Shown piece after piece: positions 8,901-16,400 of a stretch of 64,000 nucleotides of DNA. Source of the stretch: an uncultured Schlesneria sp. GTDB taxonomy: Bacteria > Planctomycetota > Planctomycetia > Planctomycetales > Planctomycetaceae. The DNA lies in contig CAILLA010000173.1 of assembly GCA_903834925.1 (NCBI GenBank), forward strand, positions 1-64,000. Reading direction: 5' to 3'. The position numbers and the translations under genes were made by a program. Every line of letters starts with the position of its first letter. Within the stretch, counting starts at the first letter, position 1. Under the pieces are notes generated by a model. The model did not search any database. It had not been told where the DNA came from and saw nothing but the letters and a program-made list of their open reading frames with translations.

Positions 8901-9220
8901 CCGAACGAGCCGTTTCCGATAAAGCGTCGAACCTCATATCGCCCGATTTTTTCTGGACGGTTGGCGGGAACTTGTGCTGAGGGGTTGATCTCCAACAAGC
9001 GGGTCCACTTTTTCAGCTCCGCATAATTTGGCTCGTTGAGGAATTCTTCCAGCCGATCTTTTGTCGTCGCCGCGAAAATGCGATCCCGTTCCTGTTCCAG
9101 CAAACTTTCCATCTTCTCGGCACAACTTGAACAGTCCGCGACATGATCAGCCAGTTGATCGCTCCCTCGTCCATCGAGAAAGGCCTCCAGCAGTTCCACA
9201 TCCGGACAATCAACGATCAT
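5999..9220 (-). CDS. Ser/Thr protein kinase with anti-sigma-like zinc finger and FGE/SUMF1 domain
   Basis: A 1073-residue membrane kinase. Residues 1-45 hold an HxxxCxxC pattern (H26, C30, C33), as in zinc-binding anti-sigma domains. Residues 93-350 are a Hanks-type kinase: glycine loop IGNGSFG, Lys124, HRDLKPAN at 215-222, DFG at 235-237, GTRPYMSPEQY. One transmembrane helix follows at about 371-390. A long helical region leads to a C-terminal formylglycine-generating-enzyme (SUMF1) fold, with GYRLPTEGEWECTCRAA and WGLFDAYGNVRELV, presumably outside the membrane. Its start overlaps the sigma-factor stop by 4 nt, so the two are translationally coupled. Inference: the kinase controls the sigma factor. 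Confidence 0.88.
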   Translation of the reverse strand: MIVDCPDVELLEAFLDGRGSDQLADHVADCSSCAEKMESLLEQERDRIFAATTKDRLEEFLNEPNYAELKKWTRLLEINPSAQVPANRPEKIGRYEVRRFIGNGSFGDVYAVYDPLFDIERAVKVLRSGLFDSESSRDQFLAEARHAVKVSHPGLVDVRDVEINPDQSFIVMKLIQGENLERRLRQGPMDIATTVQIMIKVAQAAHHAHEAGLVHRDLKPANILLDQHQNPVIADFGLVFDQNAQDPSDPSLARAGTRPYMSPEQYSGPPAIIDERSDIWALGVILAEMLHGQRPFPQRDREALRQAICAEEPVLPNGKPFVELNRIVKRCLAKFPFNRYATAADLANDLNRWSRTHSPKWFIRWQYGWRRNLAMGICLLLMCGAAWAGQLWASREKTLRMISELESADGSQILWRVSGLAGVPSALKILKDRPVPPNDAAKFRLNLATAACGGDSSDLWTDLADYLQSTESLNEIDATVKSLRNKSNCLGLVDVTVKRLHEQQRDGSPLSPRAALRLAAVVAGLRPDDPVWPEINTQIAHELVSVPEQDFDRWLDFFQPVGASQLSPELTHLMNSKEESGELHLRSAPALAAFFKNNAVQLADLVEQADWDELEPFVKALGKNSDLAIKELRGRFDSLIRISRPLPANDDADPTDHDVKTARLAVALWQLGDRKAVCQALRHDPEPTLQTLVIFGLSKQPIDVKDLVAHVDRVRRAPRHKHADAIMFGLLQVLSLKHLTGISGGISADWLNQLFLQETDGGVHAMSRQLADSCGFALIHPNPGQHGDWAVEQVGGVNMDFVVIDNPVFHAGVFDRIAKEGHANDAWKWHKRSIPRRFEIGLREITFDEFRQFNSEFGHKAGLNIAGDAAAVPISEQDAFEFCNWCSDRAGLPNCYEWDSGFNLVPAANHLQLSGYRLPTEGEWECTCRAATETGRFFGQSAKVENRFIDYGWVEETPNKVFYNSALVSQPVAGLLPNRWGLFDAYGNVRELVELSSPVDNFVVVTVDEPFEKPDGKFNAVGIPGAIRTIVRGPGDTDNGFGYAFSHCRSEAFAFSPNGGIRLARTLVESGRD

Positions 9221-9852
9221 GATTGATCTCCTTCATCAATCAGATCACCAAATTCCGCACGGACCCGTTTTTTGATCCTCGAAATGACGATGAAGACAGC
9301 ATTCGATTTCATCCCGAATTCTTCAGCCGCATCTTTGCCGGACATTCCATCCACAGTAACGCGCCAGAAGACTTGAAAGTCGCGCTCACTGAATTGCTGG
9401 CGAATCAATTGCACCGCACGTTGAAAAAGTTCCGCCTTTTCGCGAACGGGATCGTCGTCCAGGTCAATTACGATGGGGGGCTCTGGGATCTCGTTGTCGA
9501 CACCCTGACCAGGAATCGCCTTAATCCGCAATTTCTCGGCCCGGATGTGATCTACGATCTTGTTTCGGGTGACTCGACGAATCCAGGCACGAAAACTGTC
9601 GTTGGGTGATTCCCGACGAAACAGTCGAAGTTTGGTTGCGACCGTCGTGAATACTTCCTGACTGACATCTTTCGCGTCTTCTTCAAGCAGTCCTTGTTTC
9701 CGACACCAGTAATAGACCAGCCCGTCGAACAAGTCGGTGATTTTTCGAAACGCGTCCTGATCGCCAACTAAGGCACGCTCCAGCACGCTGGTGGAGAGGC
9801 TTCCCGAGCTGCGACCGGCTTCCGATGAAGATTCTCCCGACATGAACGTCAC
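9217..9852 (-). CDS. ECF-family RNA polymerase sigma factor
   Basis: A 211-residue sigma factor of the extracytoplasmic-function class. Region 2 is around 25-100 (FRKITDLFDGLVYYWC, DVSQEVFTTVATKL, FRAWIRRVTRNKIVDHIR). Region 4 is at the C-terminus (FQVFWRVTVDGMSGKDAAEEFGMKSNAVFIVISRIKKRV) and forms a helix-turn-helix. A GTG start at 9852 has GGAAAA just upstream; an in-frame ATG at 9843 is the alternative. It is coupled to the downstream kinase by ATGA overlap. This pairing of ECF sigma and Ser/Thr kinase is a known planctomycete arrangement. The target promoters are unknown. Confidence 0.88.
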   Translation of the reverse strand: MTFMSGESSSEAGRSSGSLSTSVLERALVGDQDAFRKITDLFDGLVYYWCRKQGLLEEDAKDVSQEVFTTVATKLRLFRRESPNDSFRAWIRRVTRNKIVDHIRAEKLRIKAIPGQGVDNEIPEPPIVIDLDDDPVREKAELFQRAVQLIRQQFSERDFQVFWRVTVDGMSGKDAAEEFGMKSNAVFIVISRIKKRVRAEFGDLIDEGDQS

Positions 9853-10000
9853 GATTTTCCATTGGGCTCGATCTGAGCGTTTCGTATCGAGGCATCGATT
9901 TGATGTAGCGACTTTAGCTGAAACGTGATCCTAAAAACAAATTCTGAAAGATTCAAACGTTAAACGTGTCAAAGGCCAACCCGCCAGTCGGATTTCCGCG

Positions 10001-10047
10001 ACCCCACCCCCTCCACGGGGGTGGTTACGGGCCTTTGCCCTACCGAC
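10001..10047 (+). repeat. direct repeat with GC-rich hairpin, copy 1
   Basis: ACCCCACCCCCTCCACGGGG and following bases, including an 8 bp perfect stem CCACCCCC/GGGGGTGG with loop TCCAC. A near-identical copy lies at 10641-10688. The two flank the 10148-10600 gene. Confidence 0.75.
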
Positions 10048-10147
10048 GAATCGATTTCGGATGGACTCAAAGAGGGGAAGCCCCCGACCGCAGAACATCC
10101 AGAAAGCAACGGACCTCATCCCATTACACCGAAGCAAAGAGCACCCA

Positions 10148-10600
10148 ATGACAAAAGGTACTAAAGACAGTCCCGTAACATTCGAAGGTAAATGGAAATA
10201 CCAAAGCTACCGTCCTGATCATGTTTCGTTGGGAACGGAAGAGACCGTTCCAACCTTTGTTCGGTGGTCACCGACAGGTGTCGTCAACATCAATGAAGGG
10301 GGAACAAAAGGCCAATTGGAATTCCCAGGGGCTCCGATCAAGCTGGACTTGAAATGCAAAGTCGTTGCGGGAACTCCGACAAAAGTCTTCATCACTGCTG
10401 TCATGAAACTCCCTGGTGGCAAGCAGTTCACAAACGAACTGGCAGGGGTCTTCGTTCCCGCGAAGCTTGGCCAGGATATCAGCGCCGTTAACCCGCTGGT
10501 CGTCCGAGGAACGATCGTTCAGACAAGTGACGACATCGCTCCGGCGAATAAGCAACCAAAATTCACAACCGGCTACTTCGTGCTCGAGCCAACGAAATAA
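10148..10600 (+). CDS. conserved-looking hypothetical protein (150 aa)
   Basis: A 150-residue protein with no signal peptide or transmembrane segment. It has an alternating, beta-rich pattern starting VTFEGKWKYQSYRPD and including INEGGTKGQLEF and GAPIKLDLKCKV, which recalls small beta-barrel or lipocalin-like folds. I cannot name a family. Start at the ATG at 10148 because the frame upstream crosses the hairpin repeat. It is bracketed by two 47 bp direct repeats with hairpins. The next gene downstream is the decayed metallophosphoesterase. Confidence 0.65.
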   Translation: MTKGTKDSPVTFEGKWKYQSYRPDHVSLGTEETVPTFVRWSPTGVVNINEGGTKGQLEFPGAPIKLDLKCKVVAGTPTKVFITAVMKLPGGKQFTNELAGVFVPAKLGQDISAVNPLVVRGTIVQTSDDIAPANKQPKFTTGYFVLEPTK

Positions 10601-10640
10601 GTCTGATTTTGCCACGCGTCGCCGCATTCGAAATTACGAA

Positions 10641-10688
10641 ACCCCACCCCCTCCACGGGGGTGGTTAACGGGCTTTTGCCCTAGCGAC
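10641..10688 (+). repeat. direct repeat with GC-rich hairpin, copy 2
   Basis: Differs from 10001-10047 at only a few positions over the full length and keeps the CCACCCCC/GGGGGTGG stem. It could act as a terminator for 10148-10600, or mark a duplicated cassette boundary. Confidence 0.75.
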
Positions 10689-10732
10689 TTTTCCATCACG
10701 AAAGGTCTCAACCGCCAGGAAGGAATAAGAAA

Positions 10733-11367
10733 GTGCCACAAAGTAGATTCGAATTCGACCCCGAACAGACGCCATTTTTACAACAGGGTTCTGTGCGTCA
10801 GCATCCGGCGTCAAAAAATTCGCAAGCTCACCCCGGTGTCAGCCCTCTTCACGCGGTCTCCCACCGTGACACTTCGTTTAAGCCATTTTCGCTACGGCGC
10901 CGACGGACCGAGCCTTGATTCTGGCTCTACACCATCCGATTTATTCGTTTGACGACTTCCATAGCGGCAGTTCCCGCATGGCGGATGCGTTAGAAAACGC
11001 GATCCGGGACACGGGTCGCGTGCCAAATCTGGTGATTTCTGGCCATGTCCACAACAATCAACGGATCGAGAAGGCAATCAGTCCAAACGGTCCGACACCA
11101 TTCATCGTGTCTGGGAACGGCGGATATCACAACCTTCACAAGATTCATTCCAATCCAGGCGACGTTGCCCCGGACACCAAGGCACAGCTTCAGTATGGCG
11201 TGGATGACGCCTGGGGATTTGTCACGCTCACGATCGACGAAACGACCATCAAAGGAACCACGGTCGAGATCGACAAGTCAGGAAATGTGAAAACGACTCA
11301 CGACTCCTTTAGCTATTCCGCCAAGCCAATCACGCTGGCAAAGCCCAAAGATGTGCCAAGTCTGTAA
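10733..11367 (+). pseudogene. metallophosphoesterase with internal out-of-frame deletion
   Basis: The C-terminal part (frame from 10915) shows the last third of a calcineurin-like phosphoesterase: ALHHPIYSFDD, then the metal-binding GHVHNNQRI and FIVSGNGGYHNLHK. The metal motifs that should precede it (DxH, GDxxY, GNHD) are missing. A second frame, 10733-10918, begins at a GTG with AGGAAGGA upstream. It encodes a 61-residue Pro/Ser/Arg-rich segment typical of a disordered N-terminus. The two frames meet near 10905-10917. I infer one gene that lost about 200 central codons and its frame. A translated protein from 10915 alone would be inactive. Confidence 0.7.
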
Positions 11368-11469
11368 TTGCGATTCAACCGACGGTGACAGTCGTCGAGG
11401 CAAAGTGTCTCGCGCCTTTTATGTCTCGAACGGTGAACGATAACCATTGAAAGATAAGGGGATTTTGAA

Positions 11470-12549
11470 ATGCGAAAGATCTGTTTGGCTGTGTTTTTTT
11501 GCGTGTTCTCATCGCGATTCGCAACAGCCGGGTATATCGTGACTGACCTGGGGCCTTACGGAAGTGGAAGTGGCCTTCGCCCAAACGGAATCAACAATGC
11601 AGGACAGTTCACTGGGGGTTCGTCACCTTCAAACCATGCGTTTATTTCTACAAACGGAGTAGTCACCGATCTTGGTACGCTTGGCGGCGCAAATAGCGCT
11701 GGCGTTGCTATCAACAATTCCGGACAAGTCGCTGGTAATTCCGCGACCGCTCAAGGTGCAACACACGGCTTCCTTTATTCCAATGGTACGATGACGGATA
11801 TCGGAACGCTGGGGGGACGGTCTGGTAGCCAAGTTAATGGAATCAATAGCACAGGACAGATCGTTGGGACATCTTACAGCGGTGTCGACCAAAGAGCATT
11901 CGTTTATTCCGGAGGCGTAATGACCGACCTCGGGACACTTGGGGGAGCAACCAGCCATGCCCTTGGAATTAATAACGCGGGAACGATCATCGGTTTTTCC
12001 GACACAACAGTTACCTACGTGATACACGGGTTCGAGTATAGCGGCGGGGTGATGACCGATTTGGGCGGATTCAGACCAACGGCGATCAACAACGCCGGCG
12101 ATATTGCAGGTACCAGTTCAATTAACGGCAACACGATGACCGAAGCTGTCATCTATTCCTCAACGGGCGTGTTTACCGATTTAGGTACGCTCGACAACAG
12201 CCGTAGTTTACTCTCTGTCAATGCGATAAACGATATGGGGCAAGTGGTCGGATCATCTTCAACAGCTGGAGGGTCCGTTGATGGGTATTTATATTCAAAT
12301 GGTACGATGACTGACCTGAACGATTTAATCTCACCGAATTCAGGATGGAACCTTCAATGGCCGGCCGGAATTAACAACGATGGGCAAATTGTGGGTTACG
12401 GCTTCCTTAACGGAGTTCAAGAGGGATTTTTACTGACTGTCGACAACGGTGGTGGGACTGCCACGGTGCCGGAACCGAGTTCCATCTCGCTATTCGCGCT
12501 TGGCGCAATCGGGTTGGCAATTGGGGCCTGTCGGCGACGACGATCATAA
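11470..12549 (+). CDS. PEP-CTERM protein with HAF repeats
   Basis: A 359-residue exported protein. Residues 1-20 are a signal peptide. About seven tandem repeats of roughly 40-50 residues follow the HAF pattern (TDLGTLGG…INNxGQVxG). The C-terminus has VPEPSS, a hydrophobic helix and RRRRS, a canonical PEP-CTERM sorting signal recognised by an exosortase. No exosortase gene lies in the window. The ATG at 11470 has AAGGGGA about 7 nt upstream. It is likely cell-surface or extracellular matrix, and its ligand is unknown. A good intrinsic terminator follows at 12592-12625. Confidence 0.9.
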   Translation: MRKICLAVFFCVFSSRFATAGYIVTDLGPYGSGSGLRPNGINNAGQFTGGSSPSNHAFISTNGVVTDLGTLGGANSAGVAINNSGQVAGNSATAQGATHGFLYSNGTMTDIGTLGGRSGSQVNGINSTGQIVGTSYSGVDQRAFVYSGGVMTDLGTLGGATSHALGINNAGTIIGFSDTTVTYVIHGFEYSGGVMTDLGGFRPTAINNAGDIAGTSSINGNTMTEAVIYSSTGVFTDLGTLDNSRSLLSVNAINDMGQVVGSSSTAGGSVDGYLYSNGTMTDLNDLISPNSGWNLQWPAGINNDGQIVGYGFLNGVQEGFLLTVDNGGGTATVPEPSSISLFALGAIGLAIGACRRRRS

Positions 12550-12591
12550 TTGACAGCTTAGACGTGCTATCAGAAGAGGAATCAGAATTTC

Positions 12592-12625
12592 AAAGCAGGC
12601 GACTGGAAACGGTCGCCTGTTTTCG
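12592..12625 (+). terminator. intrinsic terminator after the PEP-CTERM gene
   Basis: Stem CAGGCGAC (12596-12603) pairs exactly with GTCGCCTG (12612-12619), with an 8 nt loop, followed by TTTT. It is placed 43 bp after the stop codon. Confidence 0.8.
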
Positions 12626-12915
12626 TTGAGAATCGATGCAGGAAGCAAATATTCCACTTGCAGAGAAGACTTCACGCGAATCTCGTGATTGAGTTGTGCT
12701 CTGAACAATTAGGAATACGGAGAAAGATTTTTGACCACGAATCTGACGAATCGCGCGAATTAGAATCAAGAGAAATCAAATGACTTTTGAATTTTCTGAT
12801 TAGCGAAGATGAGTGCTGATTAGTGTTCCAATCTTTCTTTTCTTCGCTTTCGGGTCTATACCCGCCGTTTGACCTACGGTATCACATTCTTGATCGTGTT
12901 CCTGGAGACTGCGAC

Positions 12916-13293
12916 ATGTCCATCAATTCCCCTGATGCCGTAATCGCGGTCTTTGAACTTCAGCCGTACTGGGGTCCTGAACTTCAGCGCCAATTTCAAT
13001 CGGACAGCGTGGCTGTATTGGAATGCCGTTCGGTTGGCGACCTGTTTCCTATCGTCAATGGTTTTTCCAAGGCGTTAATTGTCATATATCTCGATGCGGC
13101 AATTGCGGATTGTCTGGCCTGGCTTGCGACTGAAGTCACCAAACATCCGACTCGCGTTCCCATCGTCGCCATTGGTTCGGCCGCAACTGCGGAACTGGAA
13201 TGGCAACTGCGTGAAGCAGGGGTGACTGCATTTCTGCCGGAATTGATCGCGGGGAACGAATTCGCTCGACTTTGTCGGCGTCAATTGTTGTGA
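12916..13293 (+). CDS. receiver-like hypothetical protein
   Basis: A 125-residue protein. The alternating strands and helices (AVIAVFELQ, SVAVLECRS, ALIVIYLDA, VPIVAIGSA, GVTAFLPEL) suggest a response-regulator-like flavodoxin fold. I do not see the phosphoacceptor Asp in its usual place, so it may be a degenerate receiver; this is inference. The ATG at 12916 has GGAG 8 nt upstream and is preferred to the longer frame from 12823. It is convergent with the giant membrane gene downstream. Confidence 0.55.
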   Translation: MSINSPDAVIAVFELQPYWGPELQRQFQSDSVAVLECRSVGDLFPIVNGFSKALIVIYLDAAIADCLAWLATEVTKHPTRVPIVAIGSAATAELEWQLREAGVTAFLPELIAGNEFARLCRRQLL

Positions 13294-13320
13294 AGGATGT
13301 TGGGAATGTTGAACCACGAT

Positions 13321-13361
13321 CGAAGAATCCGGGGGTTGACACCCCCCGGCTCACCTGGTTG
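13321..13361 (-). repeat. family A hairpin repeat, copy 3
   Basis: On the minus strand: AACCAGGTGAG, stem CCGGGGG, GTGTCAA, stem CCCCCGG, ATTCTTC. The stem differs from the copy at 4742-4783 but pairs perfectly over 7 bp. It lies between convergent genes and could terminate transcription. Confidence 0.7.
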
Positions 13362-13400
13362 ATTTCGTCGATACCGTCTGGAACGTTCGATCACAGAATT

Positions 13401-13427
13401 TGCACGGGCTAAAGCCCATGCTACGGG
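13401..13427 (+). repeat. family D palindrome (GGGCTAAAGCCC type)
   Basis: TGCACGGGCTAAAGCCCATG and CTACGGG. The core is a perfect palindrome. Other copies are at 4965-5020, 15731-15758, 16341-16370, 17582-17608 and 46099-46126. Confidence 0.8.
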
Positions 13428-13445
13428 GTTCTTGTTTCCCGGTCA

Positions 13446-13492
13446 CAACGCGCGAGTGACTCAACTATTCTAAACCCGTCTCTCGACGCGCA
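13446..13492 (-). repeat. family B repeat, copy 3 (supplies a stop codon)
   Basis: On the minus strand it begins TGCGCGTCGAG, contains GGGTTTAGAATAG and ends CGCGCGTTG. It contributes the last eight sense codons and the TAG stop (13465-13467) of the giant membrane gene. Confidence 0.75.
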
Positions 13493-16400
13493 TCATCCGG
13501 CTGTGCCGGTTCGATGCTGTTTAGAAGGGCTCGGGCTTGCATCTGGCTGCGGTCCTGTCTCGATTTGACTTCGGCTCGGTACGTCCTGAGCGGACGTAGA
13601 AGCAGCTTTTCGATGACTTGTTTTCGGGCCTGCCATTCTTTGTCGGAGACACCTGCCGATGTGGCGATCTCGTCCAGAGAGGTGACTCCTTTTTCTGTGG
13701 CGACCAGGCTTTGATCGACATCTTCCAGAACCTTTTTCACGGATGTCTGTGAGATGAATTGACGAGTTTCCCAGCGTGTCCGCAGTGTCTGAATCAGGCC
13801 GTTGATCACGTCGAACCGGACGGAATCGTCCGGGACCGCTTCCGGGTGATTGACGACCGTTTCAATCGCCGTGGCAACGTTTCGAACGGAGGAATCGCGC
13901 GTGGGGACGAAGAAGATCACGTGCAGACGGTAGGCGATTTCCCGTCCGGCATCTTCGCCGCAACGAGCCAGCATGTCTGCGATTTCCTGTCTCGCAAAAT
14001 AACTGAGCAGTGGATCGTACGGCTGGAGGTACTCTTCGACGGCCGCAATCTGTTCCCTGGTCGGCTTCTTGCGGCGTACGGCATTTCCTAAAGCAACAAA
14101 GTAATCACGTCGCCGAAGATCTTCGGGATGAAGCGTCGGTTTTTCATCAATGGCTTTGACCTGTTGAACGACGGTTCGAGGTCGATCCTGAAGCTGTTTT
14201 CGTAGGGCGTTACGGTATTCCCACCAATGGGCATCGGGATTTTCGTAAACCAGATTCTGTTGAGTGGTGACTTCATTCAATCGTCGCAATAGTTCGAGTG
14301 AAACTCGACTGTCTCCCAGCCATTCGACCAGTCGCGATCGGCGGGATTGCTGAATTTCGTTTTCGAGCAGGCTCGGTTGACCGCTTGCGGCCTCGGTCCA
14401 GAAAGGAGCTTTTGAAAGTCGGGTCGACGTCAGTACTGCTTGAACTTCCTGCTGTTTACTCCCCCAACGCATGACTTCCATTGGTGTCTGTGATGCCAAC
14501 AGGCCATTAAACATGGAATTCGCCGGGCTGCGAGATTCGTCACAGATTTCGCGGAGGACTTCGTGGTCGTAGGCAGGTTGATTCAGAAGAGTTGACCAAT
14601 CCAGGCCGCTACGAGCAAGAATCCTGAGGACATGCGGCAACTCCAGTCGCGTTGCCAGTTCGCCAGGGATAAAGACATCTTCGGCATTCGCACCGAACAA
14701 TAAGAACTCGCCCGCCGCCGTTTCGATGCCGATCACCTGCCGAAACGCTCGACGCATCGACTTCAGCACAATTCTTAACGGTTCTGGACCGTAGTCAACG
14801 CATTCGAATCGCTGGCAGAACAAGCCTCGATCGGACAAACGGCTTGAGGCACGAGTATAAAACTCTTGAGTGAACGCCGCTGCACCGTCAGTCATCGATG
14901 ACGATGGCGGGCTGCTCAAGATGACATCGAAAGGTTCGGCTTCTTTCGTCATTAAGGCCAATTCAGGACTGACGCGTCGCAAAGTGACTCGATCATCGAT
15001 CAGCGGATCAATGCCAGTTTCACGAGCCAGTGGTCCTTTGACGAGTTCGATCAGACTTGAATCTCCTTCGACACAGACCGCCTCACGAATTGGAAATTCG
15101 AGGCAGGTTGAGAGCGGCACACCGGCGGAAAGACCCAGCAACAAGATTCGACCCGGTCGTTCGGCAATAACCATCGAATAGACCGCTTGCAGGACTTCCG
15201 GAGCAAACTGAGGAACGATATCGGAGTTTTTGGTAATGACCGAACGGGGAACGCCGGCCTCACGGACGTAGAGTTCGGCGACTCGTCCTCGCCACAGCGT
15301 CAGGGACCCAGATGGGCCTTCCTGACGATGAATCATGCGGATGTCGTCGAGAGCAGACAGTTGTTTTACGTCCCATCCAGACCGGTAAGCCACAAAAGCC
15401 GGGGTCGAAAAGAGGACTTTCGCGGTTCGCGATGCATCGTCGTTGAATCGCCACATCGGCAATGAACATGTCATGAGCAGCAAACAGGCTGCAACCGGCG
15501 CAGTTCGATAGGAGATGACCCAACCTGACGTGCGAACGCGAATAAACGCAGAAGCTGCGATCAGCAGTGCGATGCAGGTTGTCATGAGAGGGAACAGACT
15601 GATCGTTCCACCGAGTACGTAAACACAGCAGGCCATGCCACACAGGAACGGCATTCCCCAGGCGACTTCTCCGCGTGTGGTGGGTGATGGATTTTTTGGT
15701 GACGGTTGAAGGCCGTCGCTTGATGATTTGTTGCACGGGCTAAAGCCCATGCTACGGGGTGACGTGCGATCTTCGTTTGACCTCGTCATTCCGGCGAGGA
15801 CCATACCAAAGGGAAACGTTGTTGCCATTAATACGAGGACGCGAGCCGACATTAACAATGTCACGTTTGTCAGTGTTGCATTCATCCAGAGGGACAAATC
15901 GACCAGAGATGGATGGGCACAGATCAGCAGGCTGGAAACAGCAGCGGCAGACAATCCACACCATGCCGCTCGGTCAGAAGACCCGCGTAGACGCACAACC
16001 AGCCATAACCCGCAGGCGACCCCGGCCATGATTCCGGCCACTTGTGTGAAGATGACCGAGGCACCATGCGGCATCAATTGATTGGCCAGTCGAATTTCAC
16101 AAGCCGCTAATCCGCCGATGAGAAACGCCATTCCGACACAAATTGGGGTTATTCCTGTCGGCGAAATCGAGCCTTGGACTTCGCTAGTCACGGAAGTTCG
16201 CCGCACCCACAAACTGATGCCGGTCGCCAGTACCGACGCGGCAATCGTGGGAGCGTAGACGCCAAACCAGGGAGCAAGGACGACGGAATTCAACACGAGC
16301 CCGCATGCGATCCCCAACAAGATCGATGGGGATGTTCCATTCCGTAGCATGGGCTTTAGCCCGTGCAACATAACATCTCGTGGTGGCTGAAAGCCCCCGC

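Noticed and set aside
12823-12915. Upstream start of the receiver-like gene
   Set aside because: The extra 31 residues have no pattern; GGAG is placed for the ATG at 12916.
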